This document shows positions 47,093 to 57,762 of a stretch of 64,000 nt of DNA, in pieces. Each line of letters starts with the position of its first letter. Position 1 is the first letter of the stretch. The translations under genes were made by a program, and so were the position numbers. Origin of the DNA: Emydura subglobosa (Eukaryota; Chordata; Testudines; Chelidae); contig ML680053.1 of assembly GCA_007922225.1 (NCBI GenBank), positions 22,008,379 through 22,072,378 of the forward strand, in the 5' to 3' direction. The notes beneath the pieces are model-generated. The model was not told the origin of the DNA. It worked only from the letters and a program-made list of their open reading frames with translations, and searched no databases.

Positions 47093-47980
47093 TATAAACA
47101 CAGGAAGCAGGGATCATGTATTCCTCTGTGTTATATACACTGCCAAATGGATTAATTATTCTTAAAAAAAAAAGATGAGAAAACTTATAAAGATTTTTCT
47201 TTAAAACAAAGAGAAACAGACAGTTTGGTCTGCTACAAAGCTGCTGCCATGGAGAGAAGAACATCAGTTTGTGTTGGTGAGAGAGGAAATGGTTTGCAAG
47301 ATACCAGGTGCCAGGCTTATTTACCACTAAAACATCAAATTCATAAGTTCTCAAGAACCATATTGGCAAACATCCAGAAGGATCAAGCTAAGAGATAGAT
47401 CAACCAAGGCTGTAATTTTCTATGACAAAAGTGGCATGCATTTGTTTAAATTTAAGATGTGAAGTGTTCCAGGGCTGTTATTGCAGCAAAGAATTCTATC
47501 TCCCTTAATTATGGGCTAAGGTTTTTCTCCCCTGACTTTCTCAACACTCTGCTGTTAAAACCAACTTATCCTCACTATGACTAGAGTTGTCATGTTGCAT
47601 TAACGCAATCTTTGTGAATAAAGAATAGCCTGTCAACATTTAGAAAAGCAAAGAGTTTAGAAAAGGTGAAGAGTTTAAACAGTCCTTTAATTTTCTTCAG
47701 TATGTTCTGACAATGTCTTTTCTGAGAATAAGTCTTGATTCTCTCTATTCAATAGGAGAAAACGATTGTGCAGTCTTAGTACAATGAACTTTTTGGGATT
47801 GGTAGTTGGAACTTTACAAAGCTTATGATTAGTGTTGTATTGTTGGGAGACTGTGTTAATATTTAATGTTGCAAAATCCCAATTCCTGACCCAACAGTGT
47901 TGTTACAATTAACCGGCACAACTTTGTAGAGAGGCTTATTGCTACTGTAAAGACTAAAGAAAGCAAGGGCAATTACTCAC
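47093..47980. other. No recognisable feature
   Basis: AT-rich sequence with an A-run at about 47164-47174. Confidence 0.45.
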
Positions 47981-47984
47981 AGTG

Positions 47985-48325
47985 TGGAGATTGTCCTTTT
48001 CTCTGGATGACACTGGTGAGAATGCATCTATAATATAAGGTACAGCCCGCAGTGCCTCAGTTGTAGTTGTAGACCAATTTGACAGTGCTCAGAGAAAGCA
48101 ACATAAACGATTAAAGGACCAGAGCAAATGATTTATGAGGAAAGATTAAAATAGCTTAGTACGTATTGCTTGGCTAAATTACAATTCAGCTGTCTTTAAT
48201 AACTGTCTACAAGTATTATCTAAAGAGCATAAGCTCCAGGGAAGTAGATAAATTGTTCACTGTGATCCAGGGATGTATAACTAGGAGTAGAGCTGGAAGA
48301 ATGCTACAAAATTACCACTGCAATG
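47985..48325 (+). mobile_element. CR1 LINE fragment, strongly decayed
   Basis: ACAGTGCTCAGAGAAAGCAA, ACGATTAAAGGACCAGAGCA and ATTTATGAGGAAAGATTAAA match, with many changes, the CR1 segment at 23530-23600 (GTCCATAAAAGAGCAACAAA, AATGATTAAAGGTCTAGAAA). It represents the C-terminal coding part only. Confidence 0.65.
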
Positions 48326-48647
48326 ATATTCATGATCCCTTTATTTATTTAATGTTTGTACATGACCCATTTCCTTGACAAGATATTCCAAAGGAACAGA
48401 AGGAGTTGTGAAATACTTGTGTGAGTATTTATACAACGAGATTTGTGTGAATATGTCTTCACACGATATCAGCACCAGAAATAATCAGGGGAACCAGCAT
48501 GAAAGCTCTTTGGGTCTGGGAGTCATCCAGTCAAGGAAAAGAGACAATACATTTGACAAATCACACATAGCAAATAGATAGTTGTGAAAATGAATAGTCA
48601 AAGCAATGACCAGTTTAGCAAACAAACTACAGTCCAAAATATGTTTA
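48326..48647. other. No recognisable feature
   Basis: About 320 bp of AT-rich DNA between the CR1 fragment and the hAT element. Confidence 0.45.
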
Positions 48648-48655
48648 TTTTAAAG

Positions 48656-49034
48656 CAGTGATATTCAGACTAAGGCCACGAGCCTCAAATGGCTCTTTAG
48701 TGTGTCTTCTGCATCTCTTTGCAGCACATGAGATTAAAACACTGCATCATTGAAGTATTAACTGATCTAAGTTATTAACCAGTCAGGATGCATTTACTCT
48801 GTTATTAACCAATTGTAGTTGATAAAATAATAATACTTGGTCAGTCATTTGTTGTGAGAATAATATATCTATATCTATAGATATATAAACTAAATATTTC
48901 CCCTATGATACTGTTTAAATATGAATATATAGTACTATAGTAAATGAAACAATAAATTCACACTACTGTGGCTTTTTTTGGGTAATGTCCATTGCTAGTT
49001 CGGCTCCTGAACTACTGAGGTCTGAGTATCACTG
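48656..49034. mobile_element. hAT-type MITE with exact 8-bp TSD
   Basis: It starts CAGTGATATTCAGACT, and the other strand starts CAGTGATACTCAGACC (14 of 16). TTTTAAAG flanks exactly at 48648-48655 and 49035-49042. The 379-bp body has TGGCTCTTTAGTGTGTC near the left end and an AT microsatellite at about 48861-48890. There is no coding capacity. Confidence 0.93.
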
Positions 49035-49042
49035 TTTTAAAG

Positions 49043-50420
49043 CATTCATCAAATAATTTAAAATAATGAGGACAATTCATAAAAAGTGAAACCTGTTTGC
49101 TGCATTAAGTTAATTCACTAAATTATTCACTGAGAATCTCTGTGAGCAGATCACAATTTCTCAAATGTATTTATTATTCACATTTACTTGTCACATTTTT
49201 TTTTGTCTTTTCATGACCTGGATTAATTGTAAACAGTCCACTACAAATATTTGATAACTGATATTCAAAATTCAGTCTGTTTTGGCGAGCTGTGATTGCT
49301 GTCTATCATAGATTTTTATGTAGTGCCTACTACTGCTGCACCATGGTAAGGAACACAAAAGCCCAGGGCAAATGAAAGAAAGGTATTTTTCTTTTCCCTC
49401 TTCTTCTGGAGCAGAGGACTGGGACTTTGGTTGTGCATGAAGGATTTTACATATAAGTGCATTGATTGTGGCTGAAGGTGCATTTGAAAAGGTATGTTTT
49501 ATACCTCAATTAGCAAATTCCCTACTGGCAGCAATGCCCAATTCACAGTCCCTGATAGTTGGAGTCTGAATTCATCCTTTTGCTTTGTTCCTGTGAAGCA
49601 CAGTTGTCTTTGTTATATGGCCTCCTTAGTGAATATTCCAGGGGTGGCAGATGTGGTATGGAAATTATGGTCCTCCTGCTAACGTCCCTAGTTCAGGAAA
49701 GCTTTCCTGTTCAGAAGAGCATTCACTAAAACAAAGATACTGTATGGAGTAACTGTCCTCTCCCGTTCTATCTATGTTCAACAGTTTTGAAAAAAAGAAA
49801 AGCATTGTTAACATGTAATAAAATAAGCACCTTGAACCTGATACTCATTTGCTAACAGAGAAGATTGGGATGGAGAGAGGGAGGGGAACAAGTAGAGCTG
49901 ATGGGAACTGTAGAGCAGTGAGTGGAATTCGGAAGGGGAAGGGAGGAAGATAGATACTACAGTACAGAAGAGGGGTGTAGAAAGAGCCTTGGGGGGAGCA
50001 AACAGACAAAACAAAACAAAAACATGCAAGGTCTGAAGGTCTGCTCCTGGCCCAGCGCTGAGTCCAAACTGCCTAGAAAGTGTCCCCTTCCTCAACCACA
50101 ATGCCTGTGAGGGGTAGTGCCAGGCTAAGATGCAGTAGCAGTTGCAGGAGTTAGGTACACAGCAGCTTTCCAAAATACCACTAGGTGCATAGCTACATCT
50201 TTAGGTACTAAATACTTTTGAAAATCATAGTGCCCAGTGACAAGAGATACAAACACAGCATCTTTCCTTCCAACCTCTTTTGAGACTTTTTTCCCCCCTT
50301 GATTTTCCTCTTTTATGCGGTCTTCCTTTCTCTCCAAGGTCTCCCCCTTTTTTACAACTTGCTGATCTTGGTCCTGTCCTTCCTTGGGGCCAAATTTTGC
50401 TTTCAGTGCACTCAGAAAAT
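49043..50420. other. No firm feature
   Basis: ATTTTTATGTAGTGCCTACT and CTGCTGCACCATGGTA at about 49312-49347 faintly resemble an L3-type tail. A 121-codon minus-strand frame (49808-50173) matches nothing I know. Confidence 0.35.
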
Positions 50421-50424
50421 TCCC

Positions 50425-50575
50425 ACTGACTAGATTGTAAGCTGTTTGGGTAAGGAACCATCTTTATGTTCTGTGTTTGTACAGCACCTACCACAATAGG
50501 CTCTTGATCCATGACTGGGGCTTCTACATGCTACAGTAATACAAATAATAATATGAGTAATAATAATTAATAACA
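50425..50575 (+). repeat. L3-type LINE 3' end
   Basis: AGATTGTAAGCTGTTTGGGT, TGTTTGTACAGCACCTACCA and CTACAGTAATACAAATAATA run in the sense order of an L3 tail. It is the reverse-complement relative of 16497-16715. Confidence 0.82.
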
Positions 50576-52075
50576 GGGATTTCAGATGTTTAGGAAGAGG
50601 GTCAGATGTGTGCAAGACTGTGAGCAATTTGAGCTTTCATTTTCCTCTTCCTTGCACGATGGTGCACACCTTGCAGCATTGTCAAGCAACAAACACTAGG
50701 TTGACCCGAAGGGAGTTTTTACAGTCAAGTTCTCATCCCTTTGAAAATGTTTAGAATGGAAAACTGGCATAGTCTTTACTATAGCAACCCTATTGGGTAC
50801 TGATTTAAAGGAAAAAATAGGCTTCTGAACAGTTGCTAAACCTTTACTCTTTCCAAGGGCAAATTCTTCCAAGATATTGTATTGATTTAATTTGCATTCA
50901 AATTGCCTAGGATTTTGGCCATGTATACGCACTTGAATGATTTGCTATCAAGTGCAGAATGAATGGCTGACATGTGCAAGCTAGTATGCAGAACAGAATT
51001 TTAAAACATTTGGTGGTAATAGAATAATATTAATAAAAAGATAAAAAGGAAAGAACTATGAAGCCAAGAGGGAGCTGATTAATGTAAAAGTGAATTTTTA
51101 GAGATTTGCATTAATTGCAAACCTGCTTTATGAGAACTAATTTTACTCAACAAGTAAATTAATTTGTTATACTCTTGCTAATAATAAATTAAGATGGATT
51201 TCCGTTCTTTATAATTGGAAAATAACCTTGATCGAGTCATCGTTTAAACTAGATAGATAGATAGAGTTGGGATTAAGATTGTTTAAATGATTGAACAATT
51301 ATTACAGGAAATAGTTTATTTATTACACACTTTATTCCTTATTTATTAATAGACACTTTATTTCAGCACACGTTTCTGATTACTTTAATACACTAAATAG
51401 TATTTTCTTCATTATAAAAAAAATGGAAACAGAAACATTTCAAATGTCATATTAAACTAGATTGCCTTACAAAATTGCTTATTGGGGGTTGGGAGTTAAA
51501 AGCACTCATGTAATTTAGGACCACAAGTCCTATTAAATTGGCAGTCTTGTGTTCATAAGTCACATAGATTCATTTGAAAATTTCCCTCTGTTTTTCTAGA
51601 TATCGATATGGCTCCCATCATCATGATATCCAAAGTCCAGATCCTGAAAGGCATTTAGGCTTCTAACTCCCATTGCCCTCTGAATATTTAAAAATAAAAT
51701 TAACAATAAGAAAGTCTCTTGCTTCCCGATTGAAGAAACAGCTTAACTATTTAATAGCTATTTTGTTTGCTTCTTGTTTGTGTGAGTCTGTGTTTGTGTA
51801 TGAAGAAGCTGAAGAACAGCTAAGTGTTTGCCTTATAACTATGTTGGATATAAAAAAGGTTAAAGAAGAAAATAGTTTAAAAAAAAAGAGGATTTACATT
51901 GACACAGCCTTACTCATATGGCCTACATAGTGGGAGGTCAAAGCATGACTGTTTGACCTAATTTTCAAACAAAATTATGGGCTAGTTCTACAATCTTTAT
52001 GTGAGTAAGTCCTGTGACGCTAGCAGATCAAGTACCAGCTCATGCCAAGGTCCCCAAGCCTCAACTGACATATTC
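50576..52075. other. AT-rich DNA with a possible regulatory patch
   Basis: 51050-51250 is rich in homeobox-like words. A perfect octamer ATTTGCAT (51104-51111) overlaps an inverted pair TTTGCA/TGCAAA spaced by TTAAT (51105-51121). A short GATA repeat lies at about 51251-51266. No repeat family was recognised. Confidence 0.35.
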
Positions 52076-52078
52076 TTA

Positions 52079-52362
52079 GGCTAGTCTACACTTAAAATTG
52101 ACAGCAGCACAGCTGTATGGGTACAGCTGTGCCGCTGTGAGAATGCTTGTATAGCCATGTTTTGTTGGTAAGAGAGAGCTCTCCCTCCAACATAATAAAA
52201 CCACCTAAACGAGCGGCGGTTGGTTGGAAGGGCATCTGACTGCTGACATAGCGCCACGCACACAAGTGGCAAAACTAGTGTCACTCAGGGTATGTGTGTG
52301 TTTTTTTCACCTCCCTGAGCGACAAAAGTTTTTCCAGAATAAATGCTAGTGTAGACAAGGCC
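52079..52362. mobile_element. Harbinger-like MITE
   Basis: It starts GGCTAGTCTACACTTA, and the other strand starts GGCCTTGTCTACACTA. TTA precedes it and TCA follows, fitting a worn 3-bp TWA duplication. The 284-bp body has CAGCTGTACC-type short inverted motifs and CGACAAAAGTTTT near the right end. There is no transposase. Same end type as 6983 and 52581. Confidence 0.7.
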
Positions 52363-52580
52363 TCAGCTGAAATCAGTCTGCCTCACTGGTGTTAGTGCTG
52401 TTAAAATAGGTATTAGAATTGTGAGACTGTGTTTAGAATTTATTGAATGCTTGTGAGTTGCTTCATGCATTAATCTCACTTATAACATCTGTATCCTATA
52501 TAGTAAAGCAATATTTGAATATTTGTATTGTAAGCCATTGTAACTGTGTAAATCAAAAGACAGGAGACAGACATTAATTA

Positions 52581-53165
52581 GGCCTGGGCTACACTAGAGA
52601 GTTTTGTCGACAAAAGTCAGCTTTGGTCGACAAAACAGCATTGGTGTACACACTGAGGTCTGTACACGCTGCCCTGGTTTTTCGACAAAACAAAACCACT
52701 TTGACGAGAGGTGCAAGGCTTTTGTCGCCAGAGTTAGGGCAATGCAGTGTCAGTGTAGTGTAGCTCCCAGCTGGGAGCTGGGACATAGGCAGCTGGAGCC
52801 CGGCTCCTTGGGATGTGGACAGGGAGCAGGCAGGATGTGGGTGGCTGGAGCCCAGCTCCCAGCTGTGTGCCAGGTCTGGGCAGGATGCAGGTGGCTGAAG
52901 CCCAGCTCCCTGAGACGCGGGCTGCTGGAGTCCAGATCTTGGCAGCGCACGGAGACCAGACAGGATGTGGGTGGCTGCAGCTCATCTGGGACCAGGGAGG
53001 GGAGAAGAAGTCTCAGCATGGCTGCCCTGGCTCCCAGCTAGTACCAGGGAGTTGGGGTGGCAGCACACAGAGAGCCGGGAGCCTCTGGGTTCCTGGAAGA
53101 GCTCCTGGTGAGGACACACTCCACCGACCCAAAGAGGGCAGTGTGGACATCAGCCACCATTATAA
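52581..53165 (+). mobile_element. Harbinger-like element with only the left terminus evident
   Basis: TTA then GGCCTGGGCTACACTAG (52581) opens the element, followed by four CGACAAAA words, the pattern of a known turtle transposon family. A matching right terminus is not visible; the sequence runs through a GC-rich minisatellite and then rejoins the LTR at about 53170. It is either a variant with its own tandem repeats or one truncated on the right. The 145-codon frame here is low-complexity. Confidence 0.5.
52792..52990 (+). repeat. GC-rich minisatellite, about four imperfect units
   Basis: Units begin at 52792, 52844, 52894 and 52974 with GCTG(G/A/C)AGC, spaced 52, 50 and 80 bp. Each junction reads CAGGATG(T/C)(G/A)GGTGGCTG. 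The composition contrasts with the surrounding AT-rich DNA. It lies inside the inserted element of LTR copy 2. Confidence 0.7.
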
Positions 53166-53482
53166 TTGCAATTGACCTGGGATAAGTGACTGGTCCTTTG
53201 GGTTTGGGAGTAACCCGAATATTGCTGTTCTACCTGGTGTAAGGGACCATCTATCACATAAGTAAGTTTACCAGGGTGGCAACACAGATCGGAGTACCCA
53301 AGGGGAGTGTCTGTGACTCCACATTGAGGTTGATATAGTGCCTGAGGAGTTTACACTTGATAATTGGTTGGTGAAACTAAGTTTAGAATTCCCCACCAAC
53401 TTGAGGGTCTGTGTCCTGTTTCCTAATGATCTGCCTTGAGCTTGGCACTCACACTCTTGAGCCACTGCAGGACAGCATGACA

Positions 53483-55780
53483 ATTCCTTTATCTTCAATA
53501 TATCATCTTCCATTGTATAAAGAAGCATCACCATGATTTACTAATGACTCAAGCACTCCTAAAGCTGTGCAGGATTTCCAGAGCCATAAAAATATGGAGA
53601 GAACCTATGAGGTGGATTTTATGATCCAAAAATAAACAAACAAGATATTCCCTTTGAGCTGAAACATGCCTTCACTCATCTCAGAATTTTTTTAGCGGAA
53701 AGCTTGAACTAAATACAATCCAACTATTTCTGAGTTATATGAATGGGAAAAATACATTTCCCACTTAAAATGAATCTATTTTATCTTACCGTTCACATTT
53801 CCTGACTTTGCTGTTGCATTATAGTAGTTTTGGAATATATATAAAAAATAGTGATTACACCCCATACATATATATTTATATATATATATGGAAAATATAC
53901 AATTAAAAGATTAAGCTAACATATGTAAACACACAAAATAATTAAATATAAAACTGAATGCATATATAAGCCACACTTATGAAGATGATAGTCATGATAA
54001 GTTGTGGAGCCATGTGATACATTTATTCATTATGCACCTTTAACAAGGTCACTTATTCTCTTCACACAAATCCATCTCCTTTGTACTATGTGTGTCTGAC
54101 TATGTATATCCAAAGGAAATGGATTAATAAATACAGGTAGAGAGAGAAAATCTACAACTTTCTAAGAAAGTGGGGGTGGGGTGGGGCAAGGCAAAGTCAA
54201 GCCAATTTTCTTTTTCTTTACTGAGAGCCTTGGAAGTATAATGGAAAATACCTTTCTGCAATAGTTTACAATCACTGAGCAACCTTGGGAATTCAAGTAG
54301 AAAATCAACTTCCAGCTTTTGTGGATGAATGCATAAAACTTTCCACTGGCCATAACAAATAGTCCTGCATACTAAAATATATAATTTCTTTTCAGACTAT
54401 GGCCTTAATTCATAGGAAAAATATTCATGTGACTACTGCTTGATTTCAGCACTGACCTTATGAGTAGGGCATGTATTGGGCACCTGTTAGAAAAGAACAA
54501 AGCAAAAGTTAGATCCATATCAGCATATTATCAGATTATATCTAAATCTACACAGTATTTACATGCAAACAGAAAATCATCTTATTGTTCATAAACACAA
54601 GGCTTATATATTTGCAATTTCAGCTTAAGAAGATCTTGAATAATTAAGGTCTTTATTCGGCAAATGAGTAGAGTTCATACTTTGGGCCTGTATCAACCTA
54701 CATGATAAACCAACATTTTGATTCAGGAATTTAAAATCTCTGAACTGCACAGGAGTCAGAAACTATGTTCTGGGGCAACAATCCTGGGACTAACATGGAG
54801 GAAAATGTTATGCCTCCCTATCCCATTTGCATTTAGAAGGAGACAAACACATTTTATGCTGCTCTGCTGGCTGAACCGAGTACACTCTGAAAGGAGAGTG
54901 ACTTACAGAAGAGAAGGAGTATCTCAGGCAGATGACGCTTAATATGGTCTCTCTGTTAAAAGAAACTTCACATTTTTTTGTTTGAGACTGCATGTGCTTT
55001 GCTCATAGTATTTCCAGATTTTTATTTCTGATGGTTTCAAAGTTTTGTCTATCTGGTTTTACCCTTAGCATATTTGCCCCACAGACTGGTCAATCATAGG
55101 TCCCAATCCTGCACAGATTTACCCATGCTCTTAATTTTAAGCACCATGAGTAGTCCAATAGGACTATGGATTTTGCAAGATTAGGGCCATGTTGTTTAAT
55201 AACTTAGCCTGACTCAGTGAAATAGATGGCTTAATAGCACTAATGCAATCTTCTACAATTTTAGACACAAGCGGAAAAAAAAAAAATCCCCTTGACAGGG
55301 ACAGGTAAATTATGTGTTCCTTACTATACTTCTGAGGCAGAAAGAGGTTGTATAGGTCTCACATTATATTTCTCTAGGTAATGTCCAAGGTACCAACTTA
55401 TTCCTCAGATTCAATACCACAAGGGGGCACTGAGAAGTAATACACAGGACTGAGTTGGATGCCTGCTCTTATTCACTTTCCCAAATACACAATGGCTTTT
55501 TCACATGATAGGTATTCTTCGGAGTGTGTACAGTGCATGAGACCAGTCCTTTCTATGAACTATGTATGCCTTTAACTTAATCTGTTTACAGAGTACCCAC
55601 TTCAAGCTTCAAAGCACAAGAGAATAGAAAGCAAAAGTCTATCTCAAAAGTACTTAAAAAGAGATAGCCTATGTAAGGGAAGCCCTTCATCCCCAAAAGT
55701 CCTCTTTCCAGTCCTGTACCTTTACATCCTTGGCAAGGTGTCACTGCTACCTCTTTGTGTGTAGAATGGCCAAGAGTAAT
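53483..55780. other. AT-rich DNA with an AT microsatellite and a half-palindrome
   Basis: An (AT)n tract lies at about 53864-53892. CCCAATCCTGCACAGATTTA near 55105 pairs at its outer 12 bases with TTTTGCAAGATTAGGG (about 55173-55188), a degraded relative of the palindromic class. No genes were seen. Confidence 0.45.
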
Positions 55781-55781
55781 G

Positions 55782-56225
55782 CAGAATCATAGAAGATTAG
55801 GGTTGGAAGGGACTTCAGGAGGTCATTTAGTCCAACCCCTTGCTTAATGCAGGACCAACTCCAACTAAATCATCCCAGCCAGTGCTTTGTCAAGCCACAC
55901 CATAAAAACTTCTAAGAATGGAGATTCCACCATCTCCCTAGGTAACCCATTCCAGTGCTTCACCACCCTCCCAGTGAAAAAGATTTTCCTAATATCCAAC
56001 CTAGACCTCCCCCACTGCAACTTGAGACCATTGCTCCTTGTTCTGTCATCTGTAACCCCCAGGTCCTTTTTTGCAGAACTGCTGCCTAGCCAGTCCATCC
56101 CCAGTCTGTAGCTGTGCATGGGATTCTTCCGTCCGAAGTGCAGGACTCTACACTTGTCCTTGTTGAACCTCATCTGATTTTTTTTTTTGGCCAATGCTCC
56201 AATTTGTCTAGGTCACTGTGTCTGG
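55782..56225 (-). mobile_element. CR1 LINE 3' fragment with an internal deletion
   Basis: The plus strand begins with the reversed CR1 end (ATCATAGAAGATTAGGGTTG, GGAAGGGACTTCAGGAGG) and runs into the RT C-terminal coding part. At about 56050 the text jumps from the 3' coding region (GCTCCTTGTTCTGTCATC) to the upstream region (TAACCCCCAGGTCC). Compared with the copy at 22.2-24.0 kb, some 385 bp are missing. The left and right edges are otherwise typical. Confidence 0.92.
55865..56194 (-). pseudogene. CR1 polymerase C-terminus with in-frame deletion
   Basis: The 109-codon frame reads [14 protein letters not shown], then AKKDLGV joined directly to [13 protein letters not shown], then a conserved tail ending [21 protein letters not shown]. 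In the 23-kb CR1 the residues equivalent to DLGV and EDRTRS are about 130 apart, so the intervening coding DNA was removed while the frame stayed open. The RT catalytic core is absent. Confidence 0.88.
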
Positions 56226-56695
56226 AAAGAGTGAACGAAAGAGCCAGCCTGCCACATGGACTTTGACCTCTCTGTCTGGACTTGCCCCCCAGGTCTCTTT
56301 GCTCACCCAACACCTATCTTCTCAGTCCTTTTCTATAGCCTTGCTAGTTGCCTTTGCTGATGTGATGGCTGATTGGTGACTTACTCTGCAGTTTCTGCCA
56401 AGTGAAAGTGTCATTCCTATTATTCACAATCTCATCAATAAACTGCTTTTCAGCGCTTTATAGATCTTCCTTTCCTTATCCTCCTTCCATGATATTTTGA
56501 AATGTCTTTTATTCTCTGAAACTCACTAACTTGATCATAATTTGCCTATGACTACTATATAATTCCACAGTGTAATTTATCTTATCTAATTATGCAGTCA
56601 TTTAAGCTTAGCTAAAAGATGTGATACAGTGGTATTGTGATGTTATACTAAATACATTATAATCAGTTTTCATTAATGCATATACAGGTATCAAT
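56226..56695. other. No recognisable feature
   Basis: Mixed then AT-rich DNA between CR1 pieces. Confidence 0.4.
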
Positions 56696-56699
56696 AGGT

Positions 56700-57170
56700 A
56701 GATAGGCAAGTTTAACGAGCCATATTACAGATGACCACAATATGTGGGGTGGGCCACTTCTCTGAAATGGTACTGAGAATTCTCTCTCTCAGTGGCTTGA
56801 CTGGTGGGTCTTGCTCATATGCTCAGGGTCTAACCAATCACCAGATTTGGGATCAGGAAGAAATTTTTCCCCCAGTTGAGGTTAGCAGGAACCTTGAAGC
56901 TCTTTCCCCTTCATCTGCAGTTCAGGTCACTCGCTGGGTCATTTGGATATTTCTCTCAATCAATTCCCTGCCATTACAGGGGTCTTGGTGCTCCTCGATT
57001 TCTCCTATTCTCTGTCTAGGACGCATAGTAGTTTAGTCTCTTGAAGGATGTAATATTTGGTCTAATTCTCGTTGTTGGTTTGGTGTGGGGGTGGCAGGGT
57101 GGTGGTGTTGGACTGTGATATACTATCAGACTGAATGATCAAGTGGTTCCTTCTGGCCTTACACTCTATG
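56700..57170 (+). mobile_element. CR1 LINE 3' end (different subfamily)
   Basis: GTGGGTCTTGCTCATATGCT, TTGGGATCAGGAAGAAATTT, TTTCCCCTTCATCTGC and the end TGGTTCCTTCTGGCCTTAC then ACTCTATG give the 3' UTR order of a turtle CR1 group I recall ('...TGGTCCCTTCTGGCCTTAAAGTCTATG'). Non-coding. Confidence 0.75.
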
Positions 57171-57639
57171 CATGTGCTCAAGCACTGCAGAAGGGAAGAC
57201 AAATACAGTGTATATAAATCTATTGTGCAATGGTGACAGATTGCAACTGCCCTGTTGTCATGGGTATTCTCATGAAATTTTCCATGAAAGGTTAAGCACA
57301 GGAATAACTTTGTTTTTCCTCAGTGAGATAAATGAGCTATTGCTGGCATCTGTGATAAATCTTGTAAGATATTTTGCAATAGTTGTGCTGTTATTTCATG
57401 CCACTGCTTTAGTTTTTGACCTTTGTCCTACTAAAAACTGCTGCATTTGTGTGCAGGAATAGTGGATCTGCTAAGTGCACATACAGTTTGAAGCCTTAAA
57501 ATTCTGCCTGCTTATGCAGGAATGTATTGTGTGTTTTGTTTTGTTTTTTAACTAAGAACTCAGGACCAGTTCTCAGCTGGTGTAAATTAGTATAGCTCCA
57601 TTGACTTCCTAGAACTTCAGGACAAGTGGAAATTTAAGA

Positions 57640-57762
57640 CTTCAGAGAGCCTTGTATGATGAATCACAATGGTGGCTTCCTTCCCTGAATAGGTTTGTTA
57701 GTGACCACACAAAAAGTCAGACTAGATAATCTGGTGGTCACTTCTGGCCTTAAACTATAGGA
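57640..57762 (+). mobile_element. CR1 LINE terminal fragment
   Basis: AGTCAGACTAGATAATCTGG, TGGTCACTTCTGGCCTTAAA and CTATAGG form the terminal part of the same CR1 type as at 57.1 kb, in the same orientation 0.6 kb away. The upstream part is decayed. Confidence 0.65.

Larger units (their letters stand above)
52420..53482 (+). mobile_element. LTR, copy 2, with its middle replaced by a DNA transposon
   Basis: 52428-52560 aligns with 11496-11610 and 53172-53482 with about 12128-12444; ordered matches include CTTGTGAGTTGCT, GACCATCTATCACA and TTTACACTTG-type words. The segment equivalent to 11615-12125 of copy 1, including its TATA-like and AATAAA sites, is absent. In its place lies about 600 bp of Harbinger-like and GC-rich sequence. 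It ends GACAGCATGACA. No TSD was seen. Confidence 0.68.

Noticed and set aside
46863..47369. 168-codon minus-strand frame
   Set aside because: It runs through a hAT MITE with a clear TSD, so the open frame is a by-product of repeat composition.
52604..53175. Frames of 120 and 145 codons on plus and similar ones on minus
   Set aside because: They lie in a GC-rich minisatellite within a transposon; frames are open on both strands because stops are rare there.
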